From: Nostoc sp. CCCryo 231-06
GTDB taxonomy: Bacteria > Cyanobacteriota > Cyanobacteriia > Cyanobacteriales > Nostocaceae
DNA length: 48,102 nt
Reading direction: 5' to 3'
Assembly (NCBI GenBank): GCA_023522315.1
Contig: JAHCSU010000155.1
Location: forward strand, 1 to 48,102
Shown here: positions 1-9,586 of the stretch, piece after piece
How the letters are laid out: every line of letters begins with the position of its first letter
Position numbering within the stretch: position 1 is the first letter of the stretch
The notes under the pieces: generated by a model
Databases searched by the model: none
Told to the model about the DNA's origin: nothing
What the model saw: the letters and a program-made list of their open reading frames with translations, nothing else
Translations under genes and position numbers: made by a program

Positions 1-1
1 C

Positions 2-265
2 AGTTATGTGTTAGCTTCCGCAGAATATCGTTTTCCCGTCTTACCAATAGTAGGGGGTGTATTATTTGCCGACTTTGCCTCAGACTTAGGCTCCGGTGAT
101 ACTGTATTAGGAGATCCAGCAGGTGTACGAGGCAAAGCAGGCTATGGTTTTGGTTATGGGGCTGGAGTGAGATTAAATTCACCACTAGGCTTAATTCGGG
201 CTGACTATGGCATTAATGACCAAGGAGAAAGCAAAGTGCATTTAGGCATAGGTCAGCGATTTTAA
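2..265 (+). CDS. Omp85/BamA-family outer membrane protein, C-terminal end (partial)
   Basis: The reading frame is open from the first bases of the window, so the start lies outside. The visible ~87 residues look like the last strands of an Omp85/D15 surface-antigen beta-barrel: alternating aromatic/hydrophobic strands, a Gly-rich turn (GKAGYGFGYGAGVRLNSP), the LGLIRADYG strand and a final strand ending in Phe (GIGQRF), the usual C-terminal signal for barrel insertion. In cyanobacteria this family includes the BamA/Toc75-like translocons that insert outer-membrane proteins. Family call is fairly firm; which paralogue it is cannot be told from the tail. Confidence 0.8.
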   Translation, partial: SYVLASAEYRFPVLPIVGGVLFADFASDLGSGDTVLGDPAGVRGKAGYGFGYGAGVRLNSPLGLIRADYGINDQGESKVHLGIGQRF

Positions 266-971
266 GAAAGTGAGCATTCAGAATATTAACCTGGATTTCT
301 CCCGAAAACTGAAAAAAGAGGATAGGATTAGCCCTTTTCAAGTAGGTGGAAATAATTCTTATTTAACCTCTTCTCTCTGTGTTCTCTGCGCCTCTGTGGT
401 TAAATAAAAGACTTTTTAATCGCGGAACACAGTTGCTTTTAATATTTCTGAGCGACTCTGAGTTTTTGCTTCTTGTATTACTTATGCAAGAGTTAGGGAA
501 TAACGTAGACGCAAACGCGAGAGCGTCTCGTAGAGAAGCGGCTTGCCGCAGGCTACCACAGAGGCGCAGAAGGCACGGAAAAATCAGAGTTTGAGAGATA
601 TTTTGCGTAAGTCCTAAAATAAATTCGTTACACTTGGTTCCTGTTCAAAAATAATCAATTATTTGGTAATAAATGGTGTCGCGTTTCACTAAAATATCCG
701 AAATATACTGGTTATTAACTTATTAAAAATTACAAAATAGCTCTTTGGCATTGTAGCAAGTAGCGTGTTAGTAATAACTTCACAGGCGTAGAAGACAAAT
801 TGAGCCTGTTTCCCACTTCAGGATTTCTTGACTCTCGCGTTATCCTATAAAGATAAAACTGTTGTGCTCATGGGGAGGTCTTTCTTACTTGGAGAGTTCC
901 AACAACTAAATCATCCCGTAAGATAGACAGGCAAAAACCCTCCCCTATATAAAAAAATATGGGAAAATTTT
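266..971. other. Intergenic region, about 700 bp, no supported gene
   Basis: Between the barrel gene and the first kinase I see no credible gene. It holds a copy of a GC-rich interspersed repeat near 504-556, related to one at 20650-20735, and AT-rich sequence with no clear terminator. A 71-codon open frame here runs through the repeat and has repeat-like composition, so it was not called. Confidence 0.5.
504..556. repeat. Interspersed Nostoc-type repeat (GAGACGCT/CTCGTAGAGAAG family)
   Basis: Contains GAGCGTCTCGTAGAGAAG followed by a small GC-rich stem (GCGGCTTGCCGCAGGC). The reverse complement, CTTCTCTACGAGACGCT, recurs near 20683-20699 and again in shorter form near 20655, so this is a dispersed family in opposite orientations. 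Confidence 0.6.
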
Positions 972-983
972 TTGGGAATCCCT

Positions 984-1030
984 CAAGACTCAGGACTCAC
1001 TAGTTATCTGCTCACTCAGGACTCAGGACT
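984..1030. repeat. STRR-type heptamer repeat (ACTCAGG)
   Basis: GACTCAGGACTCAC is followed about 20 bp later by CTCACTCAGGACTCAGGACT, that is, repeated ACTCAGG heptamers. It sits directly before the kinase ATG at 1035, within what would otherwise be an N-terminal extension from a TTG at 972. The repetitive composition argues for starting the protein at 1035. Confidence 0.6.
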
Positions 1031-1034
1031 ATTT

Positions 1035-2639
1035 ATGTTAGCAGGCACAATTTTGCAGGATGGAAAATATACCCTAATTCAAGAAATAGGGCGAGGTGGC
1101 TTTGGCATTACGTTTAAAGCTACACATCATTACTTGGGCCAGGAGGTGGTGATGAAAACCATCAATGAACGGCTGCGACAACATCCTGATTTTGCAAAAT
1201 TTGAGCGCCAATTCCAAGATGAAGCCAGACGATTAGCTACGTGTATTCACCCAAATATAGTCCGAGTTAGTGATTTTTTTGTCGAGGCTGGACTGCCTTA
1301 CATGGTGATGGAATACATTCGTGGCGAAACCTTGGGAGACGCATTTGTATTACCAGGGATACCTTTACCAGAAGCCACAGCAATTCATTACGTCCGGCAA
1401 ATTGGGGCAGCTTTGCAGGTAGTGCATAACAATGGTTTGTTACATCGAGATGTCAAACCAGATAATATTATCCTTCGTGAAGGAACTCAAGAAGTAGTAC
1501 TGATTGATTTTGGCATTGCCAGAGAATTTAATGGCAGTGTCAGGCAGACTCACACAGGTATGGTTTCTGAGGGTTATTCTCCCATTGAGCAGTATTTGAC
1601 GCAAGCGCCGCGCACACCCGCCACGGATGTTTATGGTTTAGCGGCAACCTTGTATTCACTGTTGACAGCACAGGTTCCTATACCAGCATTATTGCGCGAT
1701 CGCGAACAAATGCCTTCCCCCCGCGAACTGCAACCACACTTAAGTGCTTCTGTCAACCAGGCCGTAATGCGCGGTATGGCGGTGGAGTCTCGTTTTCGGC
1801 CAGCGACAGTTGCTGAGTGGTTACAACTGCTACCTGGAAATGGGGCCAATATGACACCGCAAGCCTTAGCCACTTATGCAGTGCCAACTGTCAATTTATC
1901 TGCCCAGCAGGCAGCAACTTTAATTGGGCAAACTGCCCAAAATCGCATTCATAAACCATCTGTGTTGGCGCAGCCTAACCCAGGCATCGCCAAGGAAAAT
2001 GTATCGGCTAAAAAACAGGGGTCATCTAAAATATTCATAGGTATAGGTGTAGCCCTAGTTGCTGCTACAGCAGGCTTTGGCATCACTAGCATCTTACCCA
2101 AATCTCAGCCCCAGCCAACCGCAAAACCACTTTTTGAACAGCCAACTCAAGAACCAGCCGCGAAAGTTCCTAGCTTAGAGAGGGATGAAGAGACTAACAC
2201 CACCTCAAGAAGCGAATCAGCACCTGTTTTTAATTCCAAGCAGCGCCGGCGTAATCGTCGTTCTTCCCCAGAAGAAACTCCCAGCAGCCCTACACAAGAA
2301 TCACAACGCGGCGATTCTGAGCAATCCACGCCTTCACCTAGCGTTTCACCTACACCCTCGCTAGTCGAAAAACTACGGGCGATCCGTTCATCTCGTAGTG
2401 CTTCCCCCGCACCACTACAAAAAAATAACTCACCCGCTTCTAATCAGAATTCTCCTTCTCCTCAACCGGTAATTCCGTCAAATTCTGTGGTTATACCAAC
2501 AGCACCACCTACAGAATCCAAACAGTCAGATCCTTCTGCTGTAGTAGTACCAACACTGGACAAGCAAAATTCACCGACTGATACTCAACCTCAGAATGAT
2601 CAAAAATCTCAGGAAAAGCTACAAGATGACAATAATTAG
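1035..2639 (+). CDS. Membrane-anchored Ser/Thr protein kinase with Ser/Pro-rich tail
   Basis: Hanks-type kinase, 534 residues from the ATG at 1035. Visible motifs: glycine loop GRGGFG (~19-24), VVMK with the ATP-binding Lys (~41), catalytic loop HRDVKPDN (~137-144), DFG, and [10 protein letters not shown] as activation segment. All catalytic residues are present, so it should phosphorylate proteins in the cytoplasm. A single membrane helix follows (about 330-352, [17 protein letters not shown]). The last ~180 residues are low-complexity Ser/Pro/Gln/Asn, probably outside the membrane or wall-associated. The start was preferred over a TTG at 972 because the extra 21 codons are tandem repeat and the canonical family N-terminus begins here. 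Convergent with the next gene. Substrate unknown. Confidence 0.93.
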   Translation: MLAGTILQDGKYTLIQEIGRGGFGITFKATHHYLGQEVVMKTINERLRQHPDFAKFERQFQDEARRLATCIHPNIVRVSDFFVEAGLPYMVMEYIRGETLGDAFVLPGIPLPEATAIHYVRQIGAALQVVHNNGLLHRDVKPDNIILREGTQEVVLIDFGIAREFNGSVRQTHTGMVSEGYSPIEQYLTQAPRTPATDVYGLAATLYSLLTAQVPIPALLRDREQMPSPRELQPHLSASVNQAVMRGMAVESRFRPATVAEWLQLLPGNGANMTPQALATYAVPTVNLSAQQAATLIGQTAQNRIHKPSVLAQPNPGIAKENVSAKKQGSSKIFIGIGVALVAATAGFGITSILPKSQPQPTAKPLFEQPTQEPAAKVPSLERDEETNTTSRSESAPVFNSKQRRRNRRSSPEETPSSPTQESQRGDSEQSTPSPSVSPTPSLVEKLRAIRSSRSASPAPLQKNNSPASNQNSPSPQPVIPSNSVVIPTAPPTESKQSDPSAVVVPTLDKQNSPTDTQPQNDQKSQEKLQDDNN

Positions 2640-2802
2640 TCAATTTTAAATTTTTTATTCAATCTAAAATCCAAAATTCACAATCTAAAATTGAACGTCT
2701 CTTGCTAATACAAAAACATCTTTTTGTTTCTTGTTTCATCTTTAGCTAAATTTCTTATTTAGTCTTCTAACTTTTCCCGTTATCTAAAAAATCTCTCTTG
2801 TT

Positions 2803-4059
2803 TTAGGAGAAAGACTTTGAATTTTTGCTCTTAGAGGTCGGGAAGGGGGTTAAGTTATTCGTGGGCTTTTCCACATTAACTAAATTTCCAGATTTACTCT
2901 TTTGTACAACAACTTCCCCCTTCTTATTAATCTTGACCGGATTTTTGGGAAAAGCTTGAGTATTCAAAGAACGCATAAGTTTCACAGTCCGAAAATACCG
3001 ATCAATTTGAGGGATTCCCTGCCCATTCATCCGCACGGGGATAATTTTACTTGATACCAAATTTCCCGCAGAGTTGAGTTTAACTTCTAAAATCATAGAG
3101 TCACCCGTCTGGGCATTTGTAGATAAAGTTCGATATCCCAGAAAGTTTCCTAAAGAATAGGCGATGATTTTTCCCTTATAAATTTCCATCGCTCTCGGAA
3201 CATGAGGCCCATGTCCTAGTACTAAATCTGCTCCCGCATCAATCATCTTTCTAGCAAACTTGATCGAATTACCTCGGTTTTCTCCATAAAAAAACTCTGT
3301 CTGATTCTTAACATGTAGTGCCCCCGTTCCTTCGGCTCCCGCGTGCATCGATACTATTACAATGTTGGCCTTATTTTTCGCTTCTGTTACAAGTGCTTGG
3401 GCTGCTCCTAAATTATGGATGGAATTATACATTTCATAAGGGGAAAACCCAACCATTGCCACAGGAATATTGTTAGCTTGCAAATAAAGAATTTGATTTT
3501 TATGACCTAATGTTGCAATGCCCACAGCCTCAAGATTTTTCTTTGTATCTTTGAACCCTACCGGGCCGAAGTCCATTGCATGGTTATTAGCCATATTAAA
3601 CACATTAAAACCAGCCTCAGCAAATAGTCGAGCATATCCAGGTGGGGAGCGAAAGGCAAAGACTTGTCCTCGACTAATATCTTTGGTAGTGTAGGGATAA
3701 TTAGTTAAGCTACTTTCAAAGTTACCAAACAAGATATCAGATCCTTGCAAGTGAGTTCTCACTGATTTTGGTAATAATTGATCTCGAAACCGGGGTAATC
3801 TATAGTTAGGGAAATTAGTGCCGGGAATAATATCTCCAACAGCTTTGATAGTAATAGTCTTTTGAAAGGTTTGTTCTTCTGTTGTTGATGGCGTAACAGG
3901 GATAGCTAATGGTAATGATACAGGTTCAGTGGGTGTAGTAGCAGCGTTTAATCGCTGTGATTGCCCAAGCCGGATAACAACTCCTATACTAATACCCAGA
4001 TATAAACAGACACTGATAAAAATAAATGAGGGCACTTTCCCTATACTGCGATTTGCCAT
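2803..4059 (-). CDS. CapA/PgsA-like metallophosphatase-fold protein, membrane-anchored
   Basis: 418 residues. An N-terminal hydrophobic segment (~8-28) acts as signal or anchor, followed by a Thr/Pro linker and a PGA_cap domain: VGDIIPGTNFP (~75), GNFESSLT, NNHAMDFG (~159), SMHAGAE and GHGPHVPRAMEI near 280, then AYSLGNFL. These are the conserved metal/phosphoesterase-like motifs of the CapA family, known from poly-gamma-glutamate capsule systems. No other capsule gene is adjacent, so the substrate in this organism is open; an envelope or exopolymer role is inferred. The C-terminus is Lys/Ser/Asn-rich. The Shine-Dalgarno and start codon lie in a hairpin (see 4054-4082). Confidence 0.88.
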   Translation of the reverse strand: MANRSIGKVPSFIFISVCLYLGISIGVVIRLGQSQRLNAATTPTEPVSLPLAIPVTPSTTEEQTFQKTITIKAVGDIIPGTNFPNYRLPRFRDQLLPKSVRTHLQGSDILFGNFESSLTNYPYTTKDISRGQVFAFRSPPGYARLFAEAGFNVFNMANNHAMDFGPVGFKDTKKNLEAVGIATLGHKNQILYLQANNIPVAMVGFSPYEMYNSIHNLGAAQALVTEAKNKANIVIVSMHAGAEGTGALHVKNQTEFFYGENRGNSIKFARKMIDAGADLVLGHGPHVPRAMEIYKGKIIAYSLGNFLGYRTLSTNAQTGDSMILEVKLNSAGNLVSSKIIPVRMNGQGIPQIDRYFRTVKLMRSLNTQAFPKNPVKINKKGEVVVQKSKSGNLVNVEKPTNNLTPFPTSKSKNSKSFS

Positions 4060-4082
4060 CGTTCACTCCTCACACGATGGCA
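4054..4082 (-). promoter_or_regulatory. Start-codon hairpin with Yfr1-complementary Shine-Dalgarno loop
   Basis: In the mRNA of the CapA-like gene, TGCCATCG (4075-4082) pairs perfectly over 8 bp with CGATGGCA (4054-4061); the second arm contains the AUG. The 13-nt loop carries the AGGAG Shine-Dalgarno. GTGTGAGGAGT, spanning the stem edge and loop, is the exact 11-nt complement of ACUCCUCACAC, the ultraconserved single-stranded motif of the cyanobacterial sRNA Yfr1. Hairpin and complement are seen in sequence; regulation is inferred. Confidence 0.55.
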
Positions 4083-4303
4083 TTAGTGTATCCCAAAAAC
4101 CTGTGTAGTCAGTGTATATTTTAATGTAGTTTTGGCAATATTTAACTAAGTGAATACGGAAAGATAATACCGTTTCACACAAGCTCCCTTACATATATAC
4201 TTAGGGGCGCACATCTGTATGCCCTTACTTGCAAATACTCATACATACCATCTATGAAGCCAAACATCATCTGTTTGTCTAGTTTTTCGGCAATCATTTT
4301 AAA

Positions 4304-4388
4304 CGGAGAGGGGGGGATTCGAACCCCCGTTGGGTTTCCCCAAAACGCATTTCGAGTGCGTCACCATGAACCGCTCGGACACCTCTCC
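4304..4388 (-). tRNA. tRNA-Ser (anticodon CGA)
   Basis: On the minus strand a 7-bp acceptor stem GGAGAGG/CCTCTCC closes the molecule, with discriminator G at 4304. The anticodon stem GACGCA/TGCGTT encloses the loop CTCGAAA, giving anticodon CGA (reads UCG). A long variable arm (TTGGGGAAACCCAA) and T-arm GGGGGTTCGAATCCCCC fit a class II serine tRNA. CCA is not encoded. AT-rich flanks on both sides. Confidence 0.95.
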
Positions 4389-4595
4389 AGGTATATTATT
4401 CACACATTTGAGTATTCAAATGCGGTGAAGTAAGGGAAATTTTACCATATTTCCTATACTACTATAACATTATTGGTTTATCTGCGTAACAGGGTGCTTC
4501 GGGAACGCCAATGGCTAATTAAGGTGTGTAGACATCGAAAAAGACATCACAAAATTTATCTTATTACATTAGCATGACTTAAAAATAACATTCAT

Positions 4596-4639
4596 GCGAT
4601 CGCACTTCTGGAGGAGGACACTAACGAAAGTGCGATCGC
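4596..4639. repeat. Inverted repeat built on two HIP1 sites
   Basis: GCGATCGCACTT (4596-4607) and AAGTGCGATCGC (4628-4639) form a 12-bp perfect stem with a 20-nt loop; each arm starts or ends with the HIP1 octamer. No T-run follows, so it is not a standard terminator. Confidence 0.6.
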
Positions 4640-4721
4640 TGGATAACTAATCACGCTCTCAGGTGTGGGAAAGCTAATATACAATTTATGTCCGACAGCT
4701 TACCTCACCCTCAATCCCTCT

Positions 4722-4783
4722 CCTTATAAAGGAGAGGGAAGCTAGATACAGGATGAAGTTTTGCATTTTATTTAATTCACGTT
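4722..4783 (-). repeat. Dispersed 62-bp repeat, copy A
   Basis: The reverse complement of this stretch matches 20109-20170 over 62 nt with one mismatch (GCTAGATACAGGATGAAG core). Its left flank holds a CCCTCTCCTT/AAGGAGAGGG palindrome absent from the second copy, where a 249-bp element interrupts the sequence. Confidence 0.75.
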
Positions 4784-5107
4784 TCTAAGCAAGATGACCC
4801 CTCAACTGTGGGTGCTTTTTTATCCCCATTGCTATGTATAAATCATTGCTAGCAAAATTAAAGCTGCAATTATCATCTCTTAGTACTTGTATAATTACAT
4901 AATTATTTGCTGTAACATAAGCATATTTTCTAAACTCTACCTTGTAGTTTTTTATTAAAATTATTATTTACAATATTCCAAAACATCTCTTATTAATATC
5001 TCTTGACATCGGATATCTTAGTGATTACTATGTCAATCAATCCGGATTTCATTAAATTATTCGGAAAATGTCTGTAAATAAATCTAATACTATCCTCACA
5101 GCACTGC

Positions 5108-6130
5108 ATGAAAATACGCTCGCTCTTACTGAGCCTTACAAGTATTCTTTTACTATCGTCCCCAGTAAAAGCGAATCCCAATACGAATCAAGTTGGCAAC
5201 ATAAATGACTGGAGTGCAAATCAATCTAATTTACAACTACCAAAACTTAAATTTATTCCTCCGGTTCCTCTAACCGATCCTGTCAATCCAATAAATGCTT
5301 CTAAATTTACTGGTGTAGTTCCTCTAGGACGCGAGATATCAGAACTAAAAACTCCTATTAAAGCATTAATGGCTCGCTATAGATTCCTTACTCCCGGAAT
5401 CTTTTTTATGGACTTAGAAACAGGGGATTATTTTAGTTTTAATGGTGATAAAGCTTTTTCTGCCGCTAGCACAATTAAGTATCCGATTTTGATTGCCTTA
5501 TTTCAAGAAGTAGATGCAGGGAGAATCAAACTAGGCGAAACTTTGGTGATGCGACGGAAGCATGTCACTGGCGGTTCTGGAAATATGCAGTATCAACGAG
5601 TGGGAACTAAGCTTAGTCTCTTGCAAACTGCAACCAAGATGATGACTATTAGTGATAACACTGCTACAAATATGATTATTGACCGTTTAGGTGGTGTATC
5701 TAAATTAAATCAAAAGTTTCGCCGTTGGGGATTGCAAAGCACTGTGATTCGCAATATGTTAGGAGACTTTAAAGGAACTAATAAAACTAGTGCAAAAGAC
5801 TTGGTACGACTGTCAGCTTTGGTTACAAATAATCAGTTAATTTCTGATAAAAGTCAATCCCAAGTTTTAGGTATTATGATTCGTTGTCAGAATAGAGCAT
5901 TGCTCCCATCTGGTTTAGGTTCTGGTGCAAATATTGCCCATAAAACAGGCACTCTACGGTTTGTACTAGGCGATGCGGGTATTATTGAAACGCCATCAGG
6001 TAAGCGTTATTTAGCAGGAATTTTCGTGCGAAGACCGAATAATGACATTAGAGCTAGGGATTTTATTCGTCAAGTTTCTCGCGTGATGTATGGCTACTTT
6101 GAGCAGCCAAAAGTCACTCATTTACCTTGA
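5108..6130 (+). CDS. Class A beta-lactamase-like serine hydrolase (exported)
   Basis: 340 residues with a clear signal peptide (KIRSLLLSLTSILLLSSPVKA, mature from ~23). The penicillin-recognising triad is visible: STIK with nucleophile S121 and K124, SDN at ~182-184, KTG at ~279-281. The family (beta-lactamase2) covers true lactamases and related periplasmic serine hydrolases. I see no clear omega-loop ExxLN motif, and a ~70-residue Pro-rich leader precedes the domain, so drug hydrolysis should not be assumed; a peptidoglycan-related role is equally possible. Single gene, promoter in the AT-rich upstream region. Confidence 0.85.
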   Translation: MKIRSLLLSLTSILLLSSPVKANPNTNQVGNINDWSANQSNLQLPKLKFIPPVPLTDPVNPINASKFTGVVPLGREISELKTPIKALMARYRFLTPGIFFMDLETGDYFSFNGDKAFSAASTIKYPILIALFQEVDAGRIKLGETLVMRRKHVTGGSGNMQYQRVGTKLSLLQTATKMMTISDNTATNMIIDRLGGVSKLNQKFRRWGLQSTVIRNMLGDFKGTNKTSAKDLVRLSALVTNNQLISDKSQSQVLGIMIRCQNRALLPSGLGSGANIAHKTGTLRFVLGDAGIIETPSGKRYLAGIFVRRPNNDIRARDFIRQVSRVMYGYFEQPKVTHLP

Positions 6131-6250
6131 AGCAATCCTGAATTCTTTTCTGTTCAAAGCTGCCGAATAGCCCATCGTAGACATCGCTTTTCTAACTGCC
6201 AAGGTTATTATGTAGTCGAACATTGTGCAGCATACAGCTTGAGGTTTTGC

Positions 6251-7255
6251 ATGAAAGTAGCAGTTTTCAGTACAAAAGTCTATGATCGCAAGTTTTTGTC
6301 AGATGCAAATTCTCCCGCCCAACACGAATTAGTGTTTTTTGAACCTCGTTTAAATCGGGATACAGCTATCCTCGCCGCCGGATTTGGGGCGGTTTGCGTA
6401 TTTGTCCATGACCAAGTTGACGCGCCAACTTTAGAACTTCTCGCCTCACGGGGAACTCGGTTGGTTGTCCTGCGCTGTGCAGGGTTTAACAATGTAGACT
6501 TACAAGCCGCAGCAGATTTAGGAATTACCGTTGTGCGTGTTCCTGCCTATTCACCCTATGGGGTAGCAGAACATGCTGTGGGATTAATTTTAAGCTTGAA
6601 TCGCAAAATTCATCGAGCCTACAACCGTGTCCGAGAAGGCAATTTTTCTTTAGATGGACTGTTGGGATTTAATTTGCATGAGCGCACTGTGGGGATTGTC
6701 GGCACTGGTAAAATCGGTCTGATTTTAGGACAGATTATGAAGGGGTTTGGCTGTCACATACTCGCCTATGACGTTTATCGTAATCCAGAATTGGAGGCGC
6801 TAGGTGGAAAGTATGTAGAGCTATCTGAGCTATTTGCGAACTCGGATATTATCTCCCTGCATTGCCCCCTGATTCCGGAGACGCATCACTTGATTAACGC
6901 TGAGGCTATAGAACAGATTAAGCCAGGCGTGATGTTAATTAATACTAGCCGAGGAGCGCTGATTGATACCCAAGCAGTGATTGAGGGGTTGAAGTCTGGC
7001 AAGATTGGCTATCTCGGTGTGGATGTCTACGAGCAAGAATCGGAATTGTTCTTTGAGGATTTGTCTGGTGAAATTATTCAAGATGATATTTTCCAGCGTC
7101 TGACGACCTTCCCCAATGTACTTATTACCGGACATCAAGCCTTTTTTACAGCAGAAGCTCTCCACAATATTGCAGAAACAACTTTTGCTAATATTGCTGA
7201 TATTGAACAGGGTCGTCCTTGTGCCAATGAAATTCGCGCTCAAGTGCCAGCTTAG
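6251..7255 (+). CDS. ldhA: D-lactate dehydrogenase (2-hydroxyacid dehydrogenase family)
   Basis: 334 residues, aligning by eye with E. coli LdhA from end to end: [12 protein letters not shown] at the start, [11 protein letters not shown], the NAD-binding GTGKIG motif (~150), [15 protein letters not shown] with the substrate-binding Arg, the VDVYEQE region with the catalytic Glu, and GHQAFFT with the catalytic His. It should reduce pyruvate to D-lactate with NADH in the cytoplasm during dark fermentation. The start is the ATG at 6251; a TTG four codons upstream also stays in frame but the LdhA N-terminus begins at the ATG. Confidence 0.93.
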   Translation: MKVAVFSTKVYDRKFLSDANSPAQHELVFFEPRLNRDTAILAAGFGAVCVFVHDQVDAPTLELLASRGTRLVVLRCAGFNNVDLQAAADLGITVVRVPAYSPYGVAEHAVGLILSLNRKIHRAYNRVREGNFSLDGLLGFNLHERTVGIVGTGKIGLILGQIMKGFGCHILAYDVYRNPELEALGGKYVELSELFANSDIISLHCPLIPETHHLINAEAIEQIKPGVMLINTSRGALIDTQAVIEGLKSGKIGYLGVDVYEQESELFFEDLSGEIIQDDIFQRLTTFPNVLITGHQAFFTAEALHNIAETTFANIADIEQGRPCANEIRAQVPA

Positions 7256-7298
7256 GTAATGGTTGGCGATCGCAATGACTTTGGACAAAAATCACTAA

Positions 7299-7559
7299 TC
7301 AATCCTGATCATCAGGCAAATTTTCCATTTCCTCAATAATTAGCGTCTGAAAATCTTCGTCACAATGATTATGCAGATGAACCGTAGCAGCTAAAAGTTC
7401 TGCGAGAATTTCAGCTTGTTGGTTAACAGTTAAACTAAGTAACTGTAACTGGTTAACCAAGGCTTGTATGTTTACGCACTCTTTATTTAATTCAGCAATC
7501 AAAATACTGAGGGTTGAATTCGTGACTGCAAGAGGGCGATCGCTAATCTGTCTTTTCAT
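7299..7559 (-). CDS. Small acidic hypothetical protein coupled to M50B-like gene
   Basis: 86 residues from an ATG that overlaps the stop of the upstream gene as ATGA (7556-7559), a classic sign of translational coupling, which decides this start over a longer frame from 7631. The protein is helical, with hydrophobic heptads (ALVNQLQLLSLTVNQQAEILAELL) and an acidic tail ending ENLPDDQD. I recognise no domain. It is probably made together with the membrane protein before it. Confidence 0.55.
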   Translation of the reverse strand: MKRQISDRPLAVTNSTLSILIAELNKECVNIQALVNQLQLLSLTVNQQAEILAELLAATVHLHNHCDEDFQTLIIEEMENLPDDQD

Positions 7560-8299
7560 TCTGAACGATAGGCAACGCGGAGACTTTGGACTAAAATCAC
7601 CAGAGATGCGATCGCCATTAACCCGCCCCAAAACCAGTAAGGTAAAAGCAAATATCGCTGCATTTGCGCTGTATCAGAAAGTCCAAGGGGGCCAGCAGAA
7701 CTACTAAATAAATAATCAAGTTGATGGTACGTACTCACACAAGCTTGTACACCCAGAAATTGAATGACAAACCCTTGTGCCCAGCGAGGTGCTTTCAGGG
7801 CGATACCCAAGATTATTAAACCCAGCAAGGGAATTGCCACCAATCCAAACCAGGAACGTACCCAAATTAATGTGGAAAACAGCAAAAAACTCCCTAAAAT
7901 TTTCAAACTCAGGGTAGCGGCTGTAAAACTGCGGGAAGCCAAAATCAAAGCTGCACCGGCAAGAGGTGGCCCCATTGGGCCTGCGGCTGCGACTATTGCC
8001 GGGCCAATTGGCCCCAATGATGAGCCGATGCCATAAGTTGCGACACCGGAACCATTGCTAAAAATCTGTAATTTCTGAAACTGTCCCCCTAATAGGAGTG
8101 CCATTAAGCCGTGACCCATTTCATGAAACCAAGTTGCCAGGATCGTAAATGGGTATAAGATATAATCCCCTGCTGGTATTTGCCAGAGTAAAGCAGTTGC
8201 GATCGCTGCTGCAATTAGCCACGTTAGCCCCATGCGTTCAACAACTGACGGGGCTTCTCTGGTAAGCAAGGGTTCAAAATTTTTACTTGGTTCCCTCAT
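7556..8299 (-). CDS. M50B-type membrane metalloprotease-like protein
   Basis: 247 residues, mostly hydrophobic with about six membrane segments. The zinc motif HEMGH sits in the first half (WFHEMGHGLMALLLGG, ~59-74), followed by a Gly/Pro-rich loop (GSSLGPIGPAIVAAAGPMGPP) typical of the peptidase M50B-like family, and a late acidic Asp (YHQLDYLF) that could be a third ligand. Site-2 proteases cleave within membranes; M50B members are poorly characterised, so substrate and even activity are open. The promoter region is shared divergently with the TPR remnant. Confidence 0.8.
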   Translation of the reverse strand: MREPSKNFEPLLTREAPSVVERMGLTWLIAAAIATALLWQIPAGDYILYPFTILATWFHEMGHGLMALLLGGQFQKLQIFSNGSGVATYGIGSSLGPIGPAIVAAAGPMGPPLAGAALILASRSFTAATLSLKILGSFLLFSTLIWVRSWFGLVAIPLLGLIILGIALKAPRWAQGFVIQFLGVQACVSTYHQLDYLFSSSAGPLGLSDTAQMQRYLLLPYWFWGGLMAIASLVILVQSLRVAYRSE

Positions 8300-8563
8300 A
8301 GGTCACTTTATTTTGGATTTTAGATTTTCTGGAAAACTCAAAATTTAAGATTGGCAGTGTATTGTCATCCATCCTAGTGTAATTCTTGAGGTAGTGGAAT
8401 TGCTCGGCAATGCAACAACTCGTCCTACAACAGTCAAAATAATCGAAATGGTGAGGCAGCTATTCTTAATAACATCGGGCAAACTTACGATGGATTAAGT
8501 CAGTATTCAGAAGCCTTAGAGCTACATCATCAATGTCTTAATATCGAGATAGAAATTAATAAT

Positions 8564-9586
8564 TTGTCAGGTCAAGCTTCTTCTTTGAATAATATAGGAT
8601 GTGTTTATCGTGAAATAGGGCAATACACGAAAGCGTTAGAACACTACAAAAAAGCTTTAAAAATTTTCCAAAAATTAGGCGATCGCGCCAACGAAGCTAC
8701 AGCCCTCCATAATTTTGGAGGGATTTATGACCAGACAGGAAAGTATCAAGAGGCATTAAAGTATTATCATCAAGCTTTATCAATTCGTCGAGAAATAGGA
8801 ACGCAAAAAAGTGAAGGTATTACTTTAAATAATATTGGAGCAGTTTATACTTTTCTAGAAGACTTACCAAAAGCACTTCAATACTATAAAGACGCTTTGA
8901 GTTTACATAGAGAGATTGGTGATTTAGCTAGTCAAAGCACAACTCTTAATAATATCGGTCATATATCCTTTCGTTATAGGGATTATACAACAGCTTTAGA
9001 ATGCTATCAAGAAGCATTAGTAATAGCTAGTAAAATGGGCGATCGCAACACAGAAGCTACTCTTTTAAGTAATCTTGGCTTACTTAATGCTGGTTTGAAA
9101 GACTTTGAAAAAGCATTAAACTATTACGAACTTGCATTAGCTCTTCGACGAGAAATTAATGCTCTTCCAGGTCAGGCAGAGACTCTTTATCTCATTGGCG
9201 ATTTGTATTGCGATTTAGGAAATTACTCAAAAGCACAAAATTATCTTCAAGAAGCTTTAGCAATTAGCCAAAAAATTGGAGATCGTCTAAGTGAGAGTGA
9301 TACTCTTAGTATTTTAGGATTAATGTATCGACATTTGAAAGAAGATGACAAAGCCTTAAAATGCTATCAGGAATCTTTAGTGATTTGTAAACAATTAGGC
9401 AATCACATTAGTGAACTTCAAAATATTGAATATATAGGTGAAATATTTATTGAGCTAAAACAACACTCCAAAGCCTTGAAGTATTATCAGCAAGCCTTAG
9501 CAGTCGCTAGAGAACAGGGTTATCAAAATAATGAAGATAAAATTATTGAGATAATTAATCAAATTAATAATCGTTTATCTACTTGA
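8564..9586 (+). CDS. TPR-repeat protein, 5' end apparently lost
   Basis: The frame encodes about eight 40-residue TPR units of the kinesin-light-chain type (LNNIGxVYxxxGxYxKALxxYxxALxIxxxxGDR). It is a protein-protein interaction scaffold and carries no other domain. The coordinates begin at a TTG, but the same frame is open back to 8390 and encodes another TPR unit (ILNNIGQTYDGLSQYSEALEL) with no ATG, GTG or TTG start. An ATG at 8410 lies in another frame and runs 10 codons (MQQLVLQQSK) to a stop. This looks like a gene cut or frameshifted at its 5' end; the intact product may have had an effector domain upstream. No Shine-Dalgarno is evident before 8564. Confidence 0.6.
   Translation: MSGQASSLNNIGCVYREIGQYTKALEHYKKALKIFQKLGDRANEATALHNFGGIYDQTGKYQEALKYYHQALSIRREIGTQKSEGITLNNIGAVYTFLEDLPKALQYYKDALSLHREIGDLASQSTTLNNIGHISFRYRDYTTALECYQEALVIASKMGDRNTEATLLSNLGLLNAGLKDFEKALNYYELALALRREINALPGQAETLYLIGDLYCDLGNYSKAQNYLQEALAISQKIGDRLSESDTLSILGLMYRHLKEDDKALKCYQESLVICKQLGNHISELQNIEYIGEIFIELKQHSKALKYYQQALAVAREQGYQNNEDKIIEIINQINNRLST

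Larger units (their letters stand above)
4389..5107. other. Intergenic region, about 720 bp, with two repeats
   Basis: No gene supported. It contains the HIP1-bearing inverted repeat (4596-4639), the dispersed repeat copy at 4722-4783, and a very AT-rich stretch (about 4830-5000) immediately before the beta-lactamase-like gene, where its promoter should lie. Confidence 0.5.

Noticed and set aside
379-594. 71-codon open frame after the BamA-like gene
   Set aside because: It runs through the GAGACGCT repeat, has Arg/Ala-rich repeat composition and no ribosome site or domain.
4061-4080. ACTCCTCACAC on the plus strand as a Yfr1 gene
   Set aside because: Yfr1 carries the motif single-stranded between two hairpins; here it is mostly a hairpin loop and the minus strand has a well-placed start codon. 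A complementary target site is the better reading.
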